Source: CALBZH01 sp964538515
GTDB taxonomy: Bacteria > Desulfobacterota > Syntrophobacteria > Syntrophobacterales > Syntrophobacteraceae
DNA: 57,551 nucleotides
Direction of reading: 5' to 3'
Assembly: GCA_964538515.1 (NCBI GenBank)
Contig: CAZIEW010000029.1
Coordinates: 1-57,551, forward strand
Numbering within the stretch: the stretch's first letter is position 1; each line of letters starts with the position of its first letter. Of the stretch, positions 44,476 to 53,250 are shown piece by piece. The notes beneath the pieces are model-generated. The model saw only the letters and a list, made by a program, of their open reading frames with translations, did not search any database and had not been told where the DNA came from. The translations under genes and the position numbers were made by a program.

Positions 44476-44916
44476 ATGGAGCTACCGGTTTACATCACCG
44501 TCGAAGAGGTCCAGCGGGTGTGCAGAGAGCTCAAGATCAGTGACTGGACTCGGAAGACCGACGGGAAAGTCAGCACCGAAGAGGCCCGGATCATCCTCAA
44601 TGAGATCAATACGGGAGACATGAAGGTTGACCTCGAAGACTTCCGTATCGGCCTGGAAGTTGAACTGGAGCATGGAACCCGGTTCAAGGAAGCCAATGTC
44701 ACCAACAACCACCCCATTCTGACGGGCAAGATCGTGGTGGCCCACTTTGAAGAAATGCTGGACTACTATCAGAGGCTGGAGGTCGCGGAGATCGAAGGGG
44801 ACATCCTAAAAGCTCTGGTGGCCCAAAATCACGAAAAGCTCGAAAAATACACCAGGATGCTTGTTGAAGCAAAGCTCGCCCTGAGCAAAGCCGAAGCCAA
44901 GGCGCTCGGCATGTGA
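44476..44916 (+). CDS. DUF5661-like small protein
   Basis: The 146-residue soluble protein has FRIGLEVELEHGTRFKEANVT followed by LTGKIVVAHFEEMLDYYQRL, close to the pattern of the DUF5661 family (ELEHG, then a KIALAHLxE-DYY segment). The ending is helical (LVAQNHEKLEKYTRMLVEAK). AGGAGG before the Met at 44476 fixes the start. A textbook terminator follows. The function is unknown. Confidence 0.65.
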   Translation: MELPVYITVEEVQRVCRELKISDWTRKTDGKVSTEEARIILNEINTGDMKVDLEDFRIGLEVELEHGTRFKEANVTNNHPILTGKIVVAHFEEMLDYYQRLEVAEIEGDILKALVAQNHEKLEKYTRMLVEAKLALSKAEAKALGM

Positions 44917-44942
44917 CAATCGCAGCCTCAGGCAAACCAAAG

Positions 44943-44974
44943 AGCCCGGTCCCCCGAAGAGGGATCGGGCTTTT
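44943..44974 (+). terminator. Rho-independent terminator
   Basis: Arms AGCCCGGTCCC (44943-44953) and GGGATCGGGCT (44961-44971) pair with one G-U. A seven-base loop lies between them and TTTT follows. It ends the DUF5661-like gene. Confidence 0.85.
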
Positions 44975-45033
44975 CGTTATCAGTGAGCCAGGAGCGCGCT
45001 CTGCGTCGCTCCTCCACCCCCAAAAAGCTTCTG

Positions 45034-45139
45034 GTGCTCCGTCGAAGAAGTTCTGCCGAGCAAGAGAACAGCCCCCACCCCCTCCTCGAGGGGGGAATCA
45101 AAAGGGGATGTCCCTTGCGAAACAAAGTCGACAGAGCAC
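45034..45139. repeat. Palindromic repeat element, copy 2
   Basis: Ends GTGCTCCGTCGA and TCGACAGAGCAC pair with one mismatch. Both arms carry the same change from copies 1 and 3 (A-T there, G-C here), so the pairing is kept. The core has C-runs and G-runs around CTCGAGG and GGAATCAAAAGGGG. Confidence 0.75.
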
Positions 45140-45178
45140 TCGGCGTGTCAGGATCGAAAACCGCTCGGAGCAGCTCCG

Positions 45179-45619
45179 TTAGGGTGTGGTGGGGCAGGAA
45201 AGAGTGAGCGTCCCGAGGTCGAGGACATTCTGCTTCTTGACGACGAACGCAGGGACCGTCTCCAGCTTCATCGTGGTAAGCGTCGAATTCGGAACATCCT
45301 GCACATCGACCAGGATGGTCGGGGTGCCTTCCGGAACGTCGAACAGGCGAAACTCGAACACGCCGCTGAGATCCTTGACCGGCACCGCCCTGGCTACGAT
45401 GGAAGTCCCGGGGACATAGACCAGAACCTGAAGATCGAGAGGATCGGCGAGCGAAATGCAGGCGCCGGTATTCCTTAAGTCGATCTTGCCTTTGACATCT
45501 CCCGAATGCGTGATTCGGGAAACGCCATTGATTTTTTCCGGCTTTGCCGCATACGCGTCTCCAAGAGCAAAGACGCTGACACAGAGCATGATCACAACAA
45601 CCCAAAGTACCTTCTTCAT
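45179..45619 (-). CDS. Small secreted protein, unknown function
   Basis: The 146-residue protein has a clear signal peptide (MKKVLWVVVIMLCVSVFALG, likely cut after AYA near 24). The mature part is beta-rich with a carboxypeptidase-regulatory or transthyretin-like feel (GVFEFRLFDVPEGTPTILVD), which suggests an extracytoplasmic beta-sandwich. AAGGAG seven bases before the Met at 45619 selects this start over the Met two codons earlier. It lies between repeat copy 2 and the EmrA-like gene, on the same strand as the latter. Confidence 0.6.
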   Translation of the reverse strand: MKKVLWVVVIMLCVSVFALGDAYAAKPEKINGVSRITHSGDVKGKIDLRNTGACISLADPLDLQVLVYVPGTSIVARAVPVKDLSGVFEFRLFDVPEGTPTILVDVQDVPNSTLTTMKLETVPAFVVKKQNVLDLGTLTLSCPTTP

Positions 45620-45847
45620 AGCCATTCTCCTTTTTCCCAGTTCATCCGTATCGCCCTGAGCGACACCCCACGGCGCCCATCACCCTGTCCGTGCGGCTGA
45701 TCTCCGCCAAAGCGGGATCGATTTTCGCGAACGGCGGCTATTTCATCGGCAATTGCCCGGATCAGCCTGAGGCCCGATTCAGACTGTGCGCTCGCTCAGC
45801 TGCATGCCGGCCAGGTGCTTAGCGGACGATGCTCAGTCGCAGCCCCC
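45620..45847. other. Gap between secreted protein and EmrA-like gene
   Basis: Both flanking genes are on the minus strand. The usual EmrB permease partner is absent from this gap and no gene is visible. Confidence 0.5.
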
Positions 45848-47140
45848 TCAGCTCTGGACCTTGTCCAAGGAGACGTCCCCCGGATCCCGGGCCGAGCTTC
45901 CTGTCAGCAACCTGGCTCCCGATCGGTCCGATGTGTCGATGGTCACATGCAAGGAAGCGCCAACACGCAAAGGATACTCCGGCGGAGGTGGCTTGTCGAG
46001 CAGTATCCTTACGGGAAAGCGTTGGACGACCTTGATCCAGTTCCCCGTAGCGTTCTCCGGAGGGAGCAGGGAAAACGCGGCCCCGGTTCCAGCCCGAATC
46101 CCGGCAACGCGGCCATGGTAGACATGGCCGGGAAAAGTGTCCGCGGAAATCCTGACCTTCTGACCGATGCGGACATCTTCCAGCTCCGTCTCCTTGAGAT
46201 TCGCTTCGACATAAACCTCTTGGAGAGGAACGATCGCCATGAGGGACTGCCCCGGCTGCACCCGCTCCCCCACCTGCACTCTGGCCTGAGCGACGTAACC
46301 GGAGATCGGCGCTCGTATGGTGCAGTACGAGCGGTTGAGCTCGGCGGTTTCCAGCTCAGCAAGAAGCTCCGCCCGCCTGGCTTTTTGTGCGGCCAGCTTG
46401 TGACGTTCAATCTCTCGACGCAACAGATCGCCCTTAAAGGTATCGAGCTGCGCCCGCGCTCGGTCGACCTCCTGCATGGCGCCGGCCAGGGCAGCTCGGG
46501 AAGCCGCGATCTGAGCGTCCGAGGCTTCCACCTGCGATTTTGCCTTCTTGAAGGAAGTGCTCGTTCGGTCTCGCTGCTGTTCGGAGCTCGCACCTTCGTG
46601 AAGCAGGTTGGAGTAGCGCTCGAGATCCCGTTTCGCATGGGAGAGGTCCGCCTGCATCCCCACTCGGAGTCGTTCATGCTCCTCCAGCCGGAAGCGCGCC
46701 TCTCGCTCCTTGTCCTGAGCCAACTGAAGAGCCGCTTCCGCGGCTTGAACCTGCGACCGGGTCTGCAGATCGATCTGCTGAATGGACACCTCGGCAACCT
46801 GGATTTCGGCATCCAATCGAGCCACAGCCGCACGGCTCCGGTCCACCACAGCCTGAAAATCCGCTGGGTCCAGCTCCAGAAGAACAGCGCCCTGTGCAAC
46901 CTGGTCGTCGTTTTCAACCTGCTTCTTCACAACCGAGCCGCTGATACGACTGCTGATGGCCGCGCTGTCGGCGACAACGTATGCGTTGTCCGACGTCACT
47001 CGATGCCGCACGAAAAAGAGCCAGTACACAACACCCAGAACCACGGTCACCAAGACCACGCCTGCACCGATCTGCAGTCTTGACCGTTTTCCGCGTGCAT
47101 TCTGGTTTTGTTCTGTCGAGTCTACTGCTCCGGTATCCAT
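45848..47140 (-). CDS. HlyD/EmrA-type membrane-fusion protein
   Basis: The 430-residue periplasmic adaptor has one N-terminal membrane helix (about residues 20-42; IGAGVVLVTVVLGVVYWLFF), then VTSDNAYVVADSAAISSRISG, the family signature of EmrA. A long alpha-hairpin coiled coil (about 100-250), a lipoyl/barrel part (YCTIRAPISGYVAQARVQVGERV) and a beta domain follow. It would link an MFS or ABC inner-membrane pump to an outer-membrane channel, yet neither partner is adjacent. GGGGAA precedes the Met at 47140. It sits between repeat copies 2 and 3. Confidence 0.83.
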   Translation of the reverse strand: MDTGAVDSTEQNQNARGKRSRLQIGAGVVLVTVVLGVVYWLFFVRHRVTSDNAYVVADSAAISSRISGSVVKKQVENDDQVAQGAVLLELDPADFQAVVDRSRAAVARLDAEIQVAEVSIQQIDLQTRSQVQAAEAALQLAQDKEREARFRLEEHERLRVGMQADLSHAKRDLERYSNLLHEGASSEQQRDRTSTSFKKAKSQVEASDAQIAASRAALAGAMQEVDRARAQLDTFKGDLLRREIERHKLAAQKARRAELLAELETAELNRSYCTIRAPISGYVAQARVQVGERVQPGQSLMAIVPLQEVYVEANLKETELEDVRIGQKVRISADTFPGHVYHGRVAGIRAGTGAAFSLLPPENATGNWIKVVQRFPVRILLDKPPPPEYPLRVGASLHVTIDTSDRSGARLLTGSSARDPGDVSLDKVQS

Positions 47141-47203
47141 CAAGATTCCCCGATTCGCCGTTTGAGCATGATCGTTAGTACTACAACGAGAGATCTCAGC
47201 CTT

Positions 47204-47309
47204 GCGCTCCGTCAAAGAAGGTTTGCCCGGCAGGTGAACACCCCCCAACCCCGCTCGAGGGGGGAATCAAAGGGGGGGTGTATCTTGCGCAACAAACTTG
47301 ACAGAGCAC
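47204..47309. repeat. Palindromic repeat element, copy 3
   Basis: Ends GCGCTCCGTCAA and TTGACAGAGCAC, with a core like copies 1 and 2 including CTCGAGGGGGGAATCAAAGG. It has the same orientation as copies 1 and 2. It lies 63 bp upstream of the EmrA-like start. Confidence 0.75.
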
Positions 47310-47455
47310 CAGCAGCGCCGCCTTCCACCGGCAGTCGGTTGGCAAGAGCAGAGTTGCCTTGCCCATGCAGCCTTCCATATACCACAACCCGGGCTTTGTA
47401 AACGGGCTCGCCCTTGGCGCCCGCCGGAATCTGGGCACCCCTGGATGGTGCCGCC

Positions 47456-48388
47456 TCAAAGTCTTCCAAGTGCGGAAGGCGCTCGCCGTCTTCCGACGTG
47501 AACGGCCAGCACCAGAAGACACATTCCGTAAGGAACCACAAGAAGGCCTTGGTGCGGTACCCTCGGCCATGACACGGCAAGCCAATCCGACAAGGCCTCT
47601 GCCCCTCCGAAAAGCAGCGTCGCCGGCAGGACCCCTCTGGGATTCCAGCGAGCGAGAATGAGTGCGGCGATTGCCAGGTAACCACGTCCCTGCGTCATGC
47701 GCTCCACGAATTGGGCCAAAGCGCCGATGGACAAGGAAGCCCCCCCAAGGCCGGCGAGAAGCCCGCTGCAGAGAACGGCCCCGAACCGCACCCTGGCCAC
47801 CTCGATCCCGCAGGCTCTGGCTTCATAAGGGTCTTCGCCGCAGGCTCGAATCACCAATCCCAACGCCATCTTCTGAAACACGAATAAGACCACCAGGGTG
47901 CACCCGACCGCCAGGAGAGCCGACAGGGGCAAAGCGTCCAGGGCACGTACCACCCAGGAGGCATGACCCGGGAAGCCCCCCCTGACCAGCTCCCCCACGC
48001 TCGGCAGACGCCCCACCGTAGGAGAGGTGCCGTAAGCCTGGAACACTTGGTTAAGCAAGGTCCCGGTCGCTCCAGCCGCGAGAAGATTCAACGCAATCGA
48101 GCTCACGATCTGGTTGGCCCTGAGCGAGAGACAGGCGATGGCATGCAGCGCGCCAAGTGCCATTCCGGCTATAGCCCCCCCAAGGAGGCCCCACCAGGGA
48201 GACCCGAATGCGTGAGCGGCCCAGACTGCCCCGAAAGCGCCTACCAGCATCATGCCTTCCAAAGCGAAGTTGATCACGCCGCTGGATTCCGACACGAGTC
48301 CACCAAGGCACGCAAACAAGAGCGGCGTGGTCCTCGCAAGGACCGTCAAGCACCAATAGATGCATGTCGGGAGCCATTCGCTTGTCAT
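47456..48388 (-). CDS. Nucleoside-type ABC importer permease (BmpD/NupQ-like)
   Basis: The 310-residue membrane protein has about eight to ten helices of the branched-chain/simple-sugar/nucleoside permease family. It carries FACLGGLVSESSGVINFALEGMM near the start, a segment highly conserved in this type. RACGEDPYEARACGIEV (about 190) marks the coupling loop to the ATPase. The start at 48388 overlaps its sister permease by four bases. It is the last gene of the bmp-like operon. Confidence 0.86.
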   Translation of the reverse strand: MTSEWLPTCIYWCLTVLARTTPLLFACLGGLVSESSGVINFALEGMMLVGAFGAVWAAHAFGSPWWGLLGGAIAGMALGALHAIACLSLRANQIVSSIALNLLAAGATGTLLNQVFQAYGTSPTVGRLPSVGELVRGGFPGHASWVVRALDALPLSALLAVGCTLVVLFVFQKMALGLVIRACGEDPYEARACGIEVARVRFGAVLCSGLLAGLGGASLSIGALAQFVERMTQGRGYLAIAALILARWNPRGVLPATLLFGGAEALSDWLAVSWPRVPHQGLLVVPYGMCLLVLAVHVGRRRAPSALGRL

Positions 48389-49464
48389 GACTGCGCCTCT
48401 TCGCTCGCTCGCGCCCCCCCGGCAAGCCTCCCGAAAACCCTCCTTATCCAAGGCCAAACCGCGTCGAGCCTGGCCTGACAAGCCACCGAAAGGAGCAAGA
48501 CCGCCTGAATGATCCAGATAAGGCTGGGAGAGATGCTGAGACTCAACTGAAGCCACTTGTCCGCGGAACGAAGCATGGCCATCAGGAGGCCGCTGACGCA
48601 TGACCAGATGGGCGACCCGTTGGCCAGAAACGCGACCGTGATGCCGTCAAACCCGTAACCTGGCGAAAAAGACCGGTAAAACCGATGATGAACCCCGAGG
48701 ACTTCCAACGATCCTGCCAGCCCCGCAATGGATCCGCTCAAGAGGAACATCCGCCTTTGCCATCGATCGGCCTCGATCCCCGAGACCCTCGCGGCTAAAG
48801 GGCTCATTCCGCTTGCTCTCACCTCGAACCCCCACACCGTTCTTTCCAGCCACACCTGAGCAGCGACAGCCAGGCCGAAGGCGATGACAGGAGCCAGGCT
48901 CACGACGGCGCCACGACTGAATTCCCAGGACGGAAAGTAAGCCTGCCGGGCGACCAGGGCCGTCCTCCCGATGGCCGTTCCGTCTCCCAGGGGACCGACC
49001 ACGAGGAGGTCCGCAAGATGGAGAGCCAAGGTATTCAAAATCAGCGTCGTCAAGACTTCGTGGACGTTCTTACGGCGGCGAAGCCAAAGCGCTGGCATGG
49101 CCCAGACAGCGCCGATCAGGCCCCCGAGAGCCAGGGTTGCCGGGATGAGCACCGCACCGCCCCATTCGGTTGCACGAGTCGCCAAAGAGGCCGCAGCCAA
49201 GGCTCCGAGGGTCATCTGACCTTCACAGCCGATGTTGAGCAGGCCGGCGCGGTAAGCGACTGCGACCGCGAGTCCATTCAGAACCAGGGGCGTCATCTTC
49301 GCAACGGTCGCGGCACTGGCTTGCGAAGACCCAAAGCTGCCCTCGATGATCGCCTTGAGAAGCTCCCACGGCCCCACTCCCGCAGCACGAGCGATGACGG
49401 CGCAGACCGCAAAACCCGTCGCGATTGCCAAGACACGTGAGGTTGTGGAATGGCGTACTGACAC
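48385..49464 (-). CDS. Nucleoside-type ABC importer permease (BmpC/NupP-like)
   Basis: The 359-residue integral membrane protein has the GLAVAVAYRAGLLNIGCEGQM segment typical of this permease type and the coupling-loop sequence RASGMSPLAARVSGIEADRW. A much longer open frame runs upstream inside the ATPase gene, but it has no family resemblance. A GTG at 49464 with GGAG before it, 32 bases after the ATPase stop, is the likely start. It pairs with the downstream permease as a heterodimer. Confidence 0.83.
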   Translation of the reverse strand: MSVRHSTTSRVLAIATGFAVCAVIARAAGVGPWELLKAIIEGSFGSSQASAATVAKMTPLVLNGLAVAVAYRAGLLNIGCEGQMTLGALAAASLATRATEWGGAVLIPATLALGGLIGAVWAMPALWLRRRKNVHEVLTTLILNTLALHLADLLVVGPLGDGTAIGRTALVARQAYFPSWEFSRGAVVSLAPVIAFGLAVAAQVWLERTVWGFEVRASGMSPLAARVSGIEADRWQRRMFLLSGSIAGLAGSLEVLGVHHRFYRSFSPGYGFDGITVAFLANGSPIWSCVSGLLMAMLRSADKWLQLSLSISPSLIWIIQAVLLLSVACQARLDAVWPWIRRVFGRLAGGARASEEAQS

Positions 49465-49495
49465 CGATGCTCCGGCACGTTGGACGGTGAGTGAG

Positions 49496-51181
49496 CTAAG
49501 GGCCTCCAAGCATCCAGCGTACCAGCGTCTCGCGCCGCGCCTGGTCGGTATTCTGAACCCCCATGAGCGCCCCCCTGAAGAGAACCCCAATGCGGTCACA
49601 GAGCTCAAACAATTCTTCAAGGTCATGAGAAATGACGAGAAATGACACACCCTGAGCTCGAAGCTCGTGAACCCGAGAGCGAAGCCGCTTCTGCGCGAGA
49701 AGGTCCAAACCCCTCGAGGGCTGCTCCAGAAGCACGACCCGAACCTCTCCTTCAAGGGCTCGGCACAGACCAAGCTTTTGGAGGTTCCCGCCTGAAAGAC
49801 TGCTCGCTGGATAACCCAGGGCCTGATACCGCACGTCACCGGCATTGAGCATCGCCGATGCCCAGCGCGAAGCAGCCTTGCTGCGCAGCCACCCGTGCCG
49901 CTGGAAGCGCGGTTCGCGCTGGAGCCCGAGAAGGCAATTGTCCAACAGCGAAGCGGCCGGGAGCATGCCTTCTTCCGTGAGATTCGCCGGCAGCCACCGT
50001 AGTCCCCTGAACCGCCGGTCCCTCAAGGACATCCGGGTTACATCCTCACCCGCCAAATGAATCGTCCCCGTGACTGTCGCCTCCAATCCCGAGACAACGC
50101 GTGCAAGCGAGCGTTGGCCGTTTCCGACAACGCCCCCAACGCCGAAGCTCTCCCCCTCCGTCAGTTCCAGTGAAACCCGGTCCAGAGGACTCTCCTCGGT
50201 CGAGGGCTCCGAGCGCACTCTATCGAGACTCAAGGCTATTCTCGCGCCGCAGGGAGCAATGGATCTCTCAGGCGGGCATGAGGACGTCCCTACCCCCTCA
50301 GCGAAGGAAGCACGCTGACGGTGGCTTGGCGCTTGACCTCCCATCGCCCTGCCCTCCTCTTCCACGACAAGGGCGGGGGAGATGGAGAGTCTCTCGGCGT
50401 GTGCCCCTTCCAGCTCGCCAAATGCTGGATCCGGTGCGGGCAAGCCGACACCGCCTCCATCCTCCGCAATCAGACGCGCGATGAATTCCCCAGTGACGTC
50501 GGCGGTCGCGTAGGTACCGACGCAGCGGCCCTTGGAGAGAACGGACACCCGGTCGGCCAAACTGAGAACTTCGGAGAGGCGATGACTCACGAAAAGGATG
50601 GTGTGATCGTTGGAGCGCAGGCCGCGGAGCAGGTCGAGCAGACGCTCCGCTTCCGGCGGCGCAAGGAGGCTCGTGGGCTCGTCGAGCACCAGCACGCTCC
50701 CATCCCGATAGAGCACGCGCAACAACTGAATCTGCTGGCGATGCGCGAAGGCAAGCTCACCCGCCCGCCGGTCAAGCGGAAGCTCGAATCCGAAGCGGGA
50801 GCACAACGCTTCAACCCGGGTGCGTGCCGCTGCGGGTCTGAGCAGGCGGAACAGACCCGGAGGATGGCCGGCAAGCACGTTCTCCAGGGCCGTCAATTGG
50901 GGGAATGTGTGGGGCTGCTGGCTCACCAACCCCAGTCCGGCCTCTCCAGCCTGTCGCGGGGAGCGGAACCGCGACTCACGTCCTCGAATCGCAATGGATC
51001 CCTCGTCCGGCCGGAAATGGCCGCACAGGACCTTCATGAGCGTCGATTTTCCAGCCCCGTTCTCTCCGACGACGGCGTGGATCTCAGCTCGGTGGACGTC
51101 GAAGCTGATTTCCCGGTTGGCCCACAGCGGGCCAAACCGTTTGGAGACGCTGCAAAATCGGATCTCAGGGCGATCATGCAC
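49496..51181 (-). CDS. Nucleoside-type ABC importer ATPase, double domain (BmpB/NupO-like)
   Basis: The 561-residue protein has two fused nucleotide-binding domains. Domain 1 has Walker A GENGAGKST (about 39), LVLDEPTSLL and VSHRLSE, but its signature reads AGELAFAHRQQ in place of LSGG. Domain 2 has a degenerate Walker A (GVVGNGQRSL), as is normal for this family, with a good LSGGNLQKLGL signature and EQPSRGLD. About 80 residues of low-complexity linker, including a Ser/Pro/Cys-rich part, separate the domains; that is longer than usual. It is the motor of the importer. Confidence 0.85.
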   Translation of the reverse strand: MHDRPEIRFCSVSKRFGPLWANREISFDVHRAEIHAVVGENGAGKSTLMKVLCGHFRPDEGSIAIRGRESRFRSPRQAGEAGLGLVSQQPHTFPQLTALENVLAGHPPGLFRLLRPAAARTRVEALCSRFGFELPLDRRAGELAFAHRQQIQLLRVLYRDGSVLVLDEPTSLLAPPEAERLLDLLRGLRSNDHTILFVSHRLSEVLSLADRVSVLSKGRCVGTYATADVTGEFIARLIAEDGGGVGLPAPDPAFGELEGAHAERLSISPALVVEEEGRAMGGQAPSHRQRASFAEGVGTSSCPPERSIAPCGARIALSLDRVRSEPSTEESPLDRVSLELTEGESFGVGGVVGNGQRSLARVVSGLEATVTGTIHLAGEDVTRMSLRDRRFRGLRWLPANLTEEGMLPAASLLDNCLLGLQREPRFQRHGWLRSKAASRWASAMLNAGDVRYQALGYPASSLSGGNLQKLGLCRALEGEVRVVLLEQPSRGLDLLAQKRLRSRVHELRAQGVSFLVISHDLEELFELCDRIGVLFRGALMGVQNTDQARRETLVRWMLGGP

Positions 51182-51245
51182 TGGCTGTGTAAGATCCTTC
51201 TATCGTGAGGATCAGCGACATTTGAAAGAAGGAAAAACCTCAGGC

Positions 51246-51323
51246 CGTCATCCCGGAAGGTTCTTGCCCGGAATCCAGCTCTCTTGAGAACACTGCTGGA
51301 TCCCGGCTTGCGCCGGGATGACG
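51246..51323. repeat. CGTCATCCCGG / CCGGGATGACG inverted-repeat element
   Basis: Perfect 11-base ends enclose 56 bases with an inner GGATCCCGGCTTGCGCCGGG hairpin. It lies between the bmpA-like and ATPase-like genes and may separate their expression. A partial copy is at 5657-5690. Confidence 0.7.
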
Positions 51324-51361
51324 CTCGCGTGATGACGCGCCCTTTGTTTGCGGCGACGTGC

Positions 51362-52429
51362 TCAAGGGTTGAGGGCGGGCGGGCGAAATTCCTGGAGATC
51401 GCCGTAGCGCTTGGGAACCGCTATCTTCCTTTCCTTCAAGAGCTGCCTCGCAAGCTGGATGCGATCGAAATCGGCCTTGGCGAAGAGGCTCCTCGTATGA
51501 GCCATCTCCGTGATGTCCACCGCCCCGTCGGCAGCCCCCAGCCATCGATGTCCCCCTTGAAAGCGACCGTGCACGACCGCCTCGAGAGCTTGAAACACCG
51601 CCACATCCATGCGCTTGAGAGCGCTCGTCAAAATACGGCCGGGTAGGGCGTCATCCTGGTCCAGGTCTTCGGCGATCAAATAGACACCGGTTGCCCCCTT
51701 CACCGCCTCCAGCACCCCGATTCCCGTGTTCCCGGCTGCACGGAAAATGACGTCCACACCTTGGTCGATGGCTGCCTGGGCAAGAGCCTTCCCCTTCACA
51801 GGATCGTTGAACGAGCCAGCGTAAGCGACCACGATGTCAAGAGGCTTGTCCCGGTACTGCTGGGCCGCCTTCACTCCTGCTCTGAAACCAGTGACGTAGG
51901 CCTCAACCGGGGGGATGTCCATTCCGGCCACCACCCCGATCTTAAAGGCCTTGGTGAAAAGTCCGGCAGCCAGTCCCGCGAGAAACCCTCCCTCCTCGGA
52001 CTTGAAATCAAAGGAGGCTGTGTTGGCGCTCGGGATATCTCCCTCGACGTGGATAAAGGGCTTGTCCGGGAACAGCGGAGCCACCTCTCGAACCGCATCC
52101 TCGAAGAGGTATCCCAAAGTGACCGTGACATCCGCGTGCTTGGCGGTCAGCGTGAGATTGGCGACGTAGTCGGCTTGCTCCCGAGACTGGAGGAACTGCG
52201 TATCCAGCCCGAAAGCCTCCTTGGCCCGCTCCACGCCCTGCCAGCACACGTCGTTGAAGCCTTTGTCACCCAATCCCGCAGCATCGGTCAAGACAACGAC
52301 CTTAAGAGGCTTAGCCGCGATGGCGCTGAACCCGAGCCATGCGCCGAGCAGGCAGCAACCTGCCACGATGAGCGTCACCGTCGCGCATTTCCGCCCCATC
52401 CCCCAAGCCGTTCCTCTCGAACACATCAT
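51362..52429 (-). CDS. BMP-family substrate-binding protein (nucleoside/purine type)
   Basis: The 355-residue exported protein has an N-terminal hydrophobic segment with Cys (VTLIVAGCCLLGAWLG), either a signal peptide or a loose lipobox. It continues with VVVLTDAAGLGDKGFNDVCWQGVERA, the BMP/PnrA signature that binds purine nucleosides, and IGVVAGMDIPPVEAYVTGFRAGV and DVIFRAAGNTGIGV. It delivers substrate to the two permeases downstream. Mets at 52429, 52426 and 52399 are all possible starts; the first overlaps the preceding gene by four bases. Confidence 0.86.
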   Translation of the reverse strand: MMCSRGTAWGMGRKCATVTLIVAGCCLLGAWLGFSAIAAKPLKVVVLTDAAGLGDKGFNDVCWQGVERAKEAFGLDTQFLQSREQADYVANLTLTAKHADVTVTLGYLFEDAVREVAPLFPDKPFIHVEGDIPSANTASFDFKSEEGGFLAGLAAGLFTKAFKIGVVAGMDIPPVEAYVTGFRAGVKAAQQYRDKPLDIVVAYAGSFNDPVKGKALAQAAIDQGVDVIFRAAGNTGIGVLEAVKGATGVYLIAEDLDQDDALPGRILTSALKRMDVAVFQALEAVVHGRFQGGHRWLGAADGAVDITEMAHTRSLFAKADFDRIQLARQLLKERKIAVPKRYGDLQEFRPPALNP

Positions 52430-52917
52430 TCCGACTTTTCCCTGGCGAGCTCATCCGGCGTCAGGGTCCAATACGGCGTACCATCCTTGGTGCGTCGCAC
52501 CTTCAATTCCAGGTCGTCGCCCTTTTTCACCTTGGAGGCAAGAAAGACATCCTTGCCGCCGATGGCCGCCCACACCCCTTTCACTTTGACCTTGTCGCCC
52601 TTCTTGAGTCCCAGCCCATCCGCCTTCACAAATGACTTGGGACCAAGCTGGACTTCCACCATTTCCTTGTCCTGATCACGAACTTTGAGCCCGATACCGG
52701 GGGCCATTCCGGGTAAAGGGATGATCTCGATGATCTCTTCCACAACCCCCTTGAAGTCGTCGTATTCGCTCACATTGTAGAACTTGTTGTAGGCGCTGTC
52801 CTTCTCCCAGCCGTTCCGGTCGGTCTTGTCCTGCGCCGACGCACTGGGGAGTGTGCAAAGGAAGCCCACCAGCGTCACAAGCATTACTCTCGCGAAAGCA
52901 GACCGTACCCCTCTCAT
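52426..52917 (-). CDS. Small secreted protein with OB-like fold, heads the bmp operon
   Basis: The 163-residue protein has a signal peptide (MRGVRSAFARVMLVTLVGFL, cut near ASA-QD at about 29). The mature part is beta-rich (FKGVVEEIIEIIPL, KEMVEVQLGPKSFVKADGL, KGDKVKVKGVWAAIGGKDVFLASKV), which reads as an OB-fold barrel of the kind used in periplasmic binding proteins. AGGAGA before the Met at 52917 supports this start. Its overlap with the BMP-protein gene suggests a shared transcript. Its role in uptake is unknown. Confidence 0.65.
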   Translation of the reverse strand: MRGVRSAFARVMLVTLVGFLCTLPSASAQDKTDRNGWEKDSAYNKFYNVSEYDDFKGVVEEIIEIIPLPGMAPGIGLKVRDQDKEMVEVQLGPKSFVKADGLGLKKGDKVKVKGVWAAIGGKDVFLASKVKKGDDLELKVRRTKDGTPYWTLTPDELAREKSE

Positions 52918-53105
52918 GGTCCCGTTTTCTCCTCTCATGATTCCAACCGCAGGTAACATTCGCTCCCCCTTGGATTGCCTCTTTCACAATAAGACATGTC
53001 TTCGCCGTTTGGCAATTGGATTCCCCTCCGACCCTTGCATCCTCCGCATCAAATGACGTTGACAAAGCAGCCCTCCCTGTGCTTGTCTCGTGCCCGGGCG
53101 TCAGA
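52918..53105. other. Divergent region between bmp-like and tup operons
   Basis: No gene. A perfect 12-base palindrome, AAGACATGTCTT (52991-53002), lies 74 bases upstream of the bmp-operon start and is a candidate operator. Confidence 0.5.
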
Positions 53106-53250
53106 GCAACGGATCGTTTGCGGCGCCCAGCGGCTCTCCGATTCCCCGGTCCTAAGGCATCGCGATGCTAAGGCCGGCGGAACTGTAGGGTGTGGCGGGA
53201 AACGGCCACGCCTCCCATCGCGGAAAGGGGAGCGTCGGACGGATTTTGCC
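53106..53250 (+). ncRNA. Molybdenum/tungsten-cofactor (Moco) riboswitch-like leader RNA
   Basis: The leader has the parts of the Moco RNA motif in order. A CTCTCCG box lies at 53134-53140. A hairpin follows with the tetraloop-receptor-like CCTAAG (53151-53156) and TAAGG (53169-53173), flanked by CCGG on each side. A GTGGC/GCCAC stem (53192-53209) carries a GAAA tetraloop, then GCCTCCC, then a CTCCC/GGGAG stem (53212-53232). GAAA loop and receptor are meant to dock. The gene behind it takes up tungstate, a known target of this class. Outer boundaries and the P1 pairing are uncertain. Confidence 0.7.

Noticed and set aside
44928..45605. A 225-codon minus-strand frame across repeat copy 2
   Set aside because: It runs through a repeat and a terminator; the overlapping 146-residue secreted protein has a signal peptide and ribosome site.
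49465..49845. An N-terminal extension of the BmpC-like permease inside the ATPase gene
   Set aside because: The extra 127 residues resemble no permease and overlap an ATPase domain with clear motifs.
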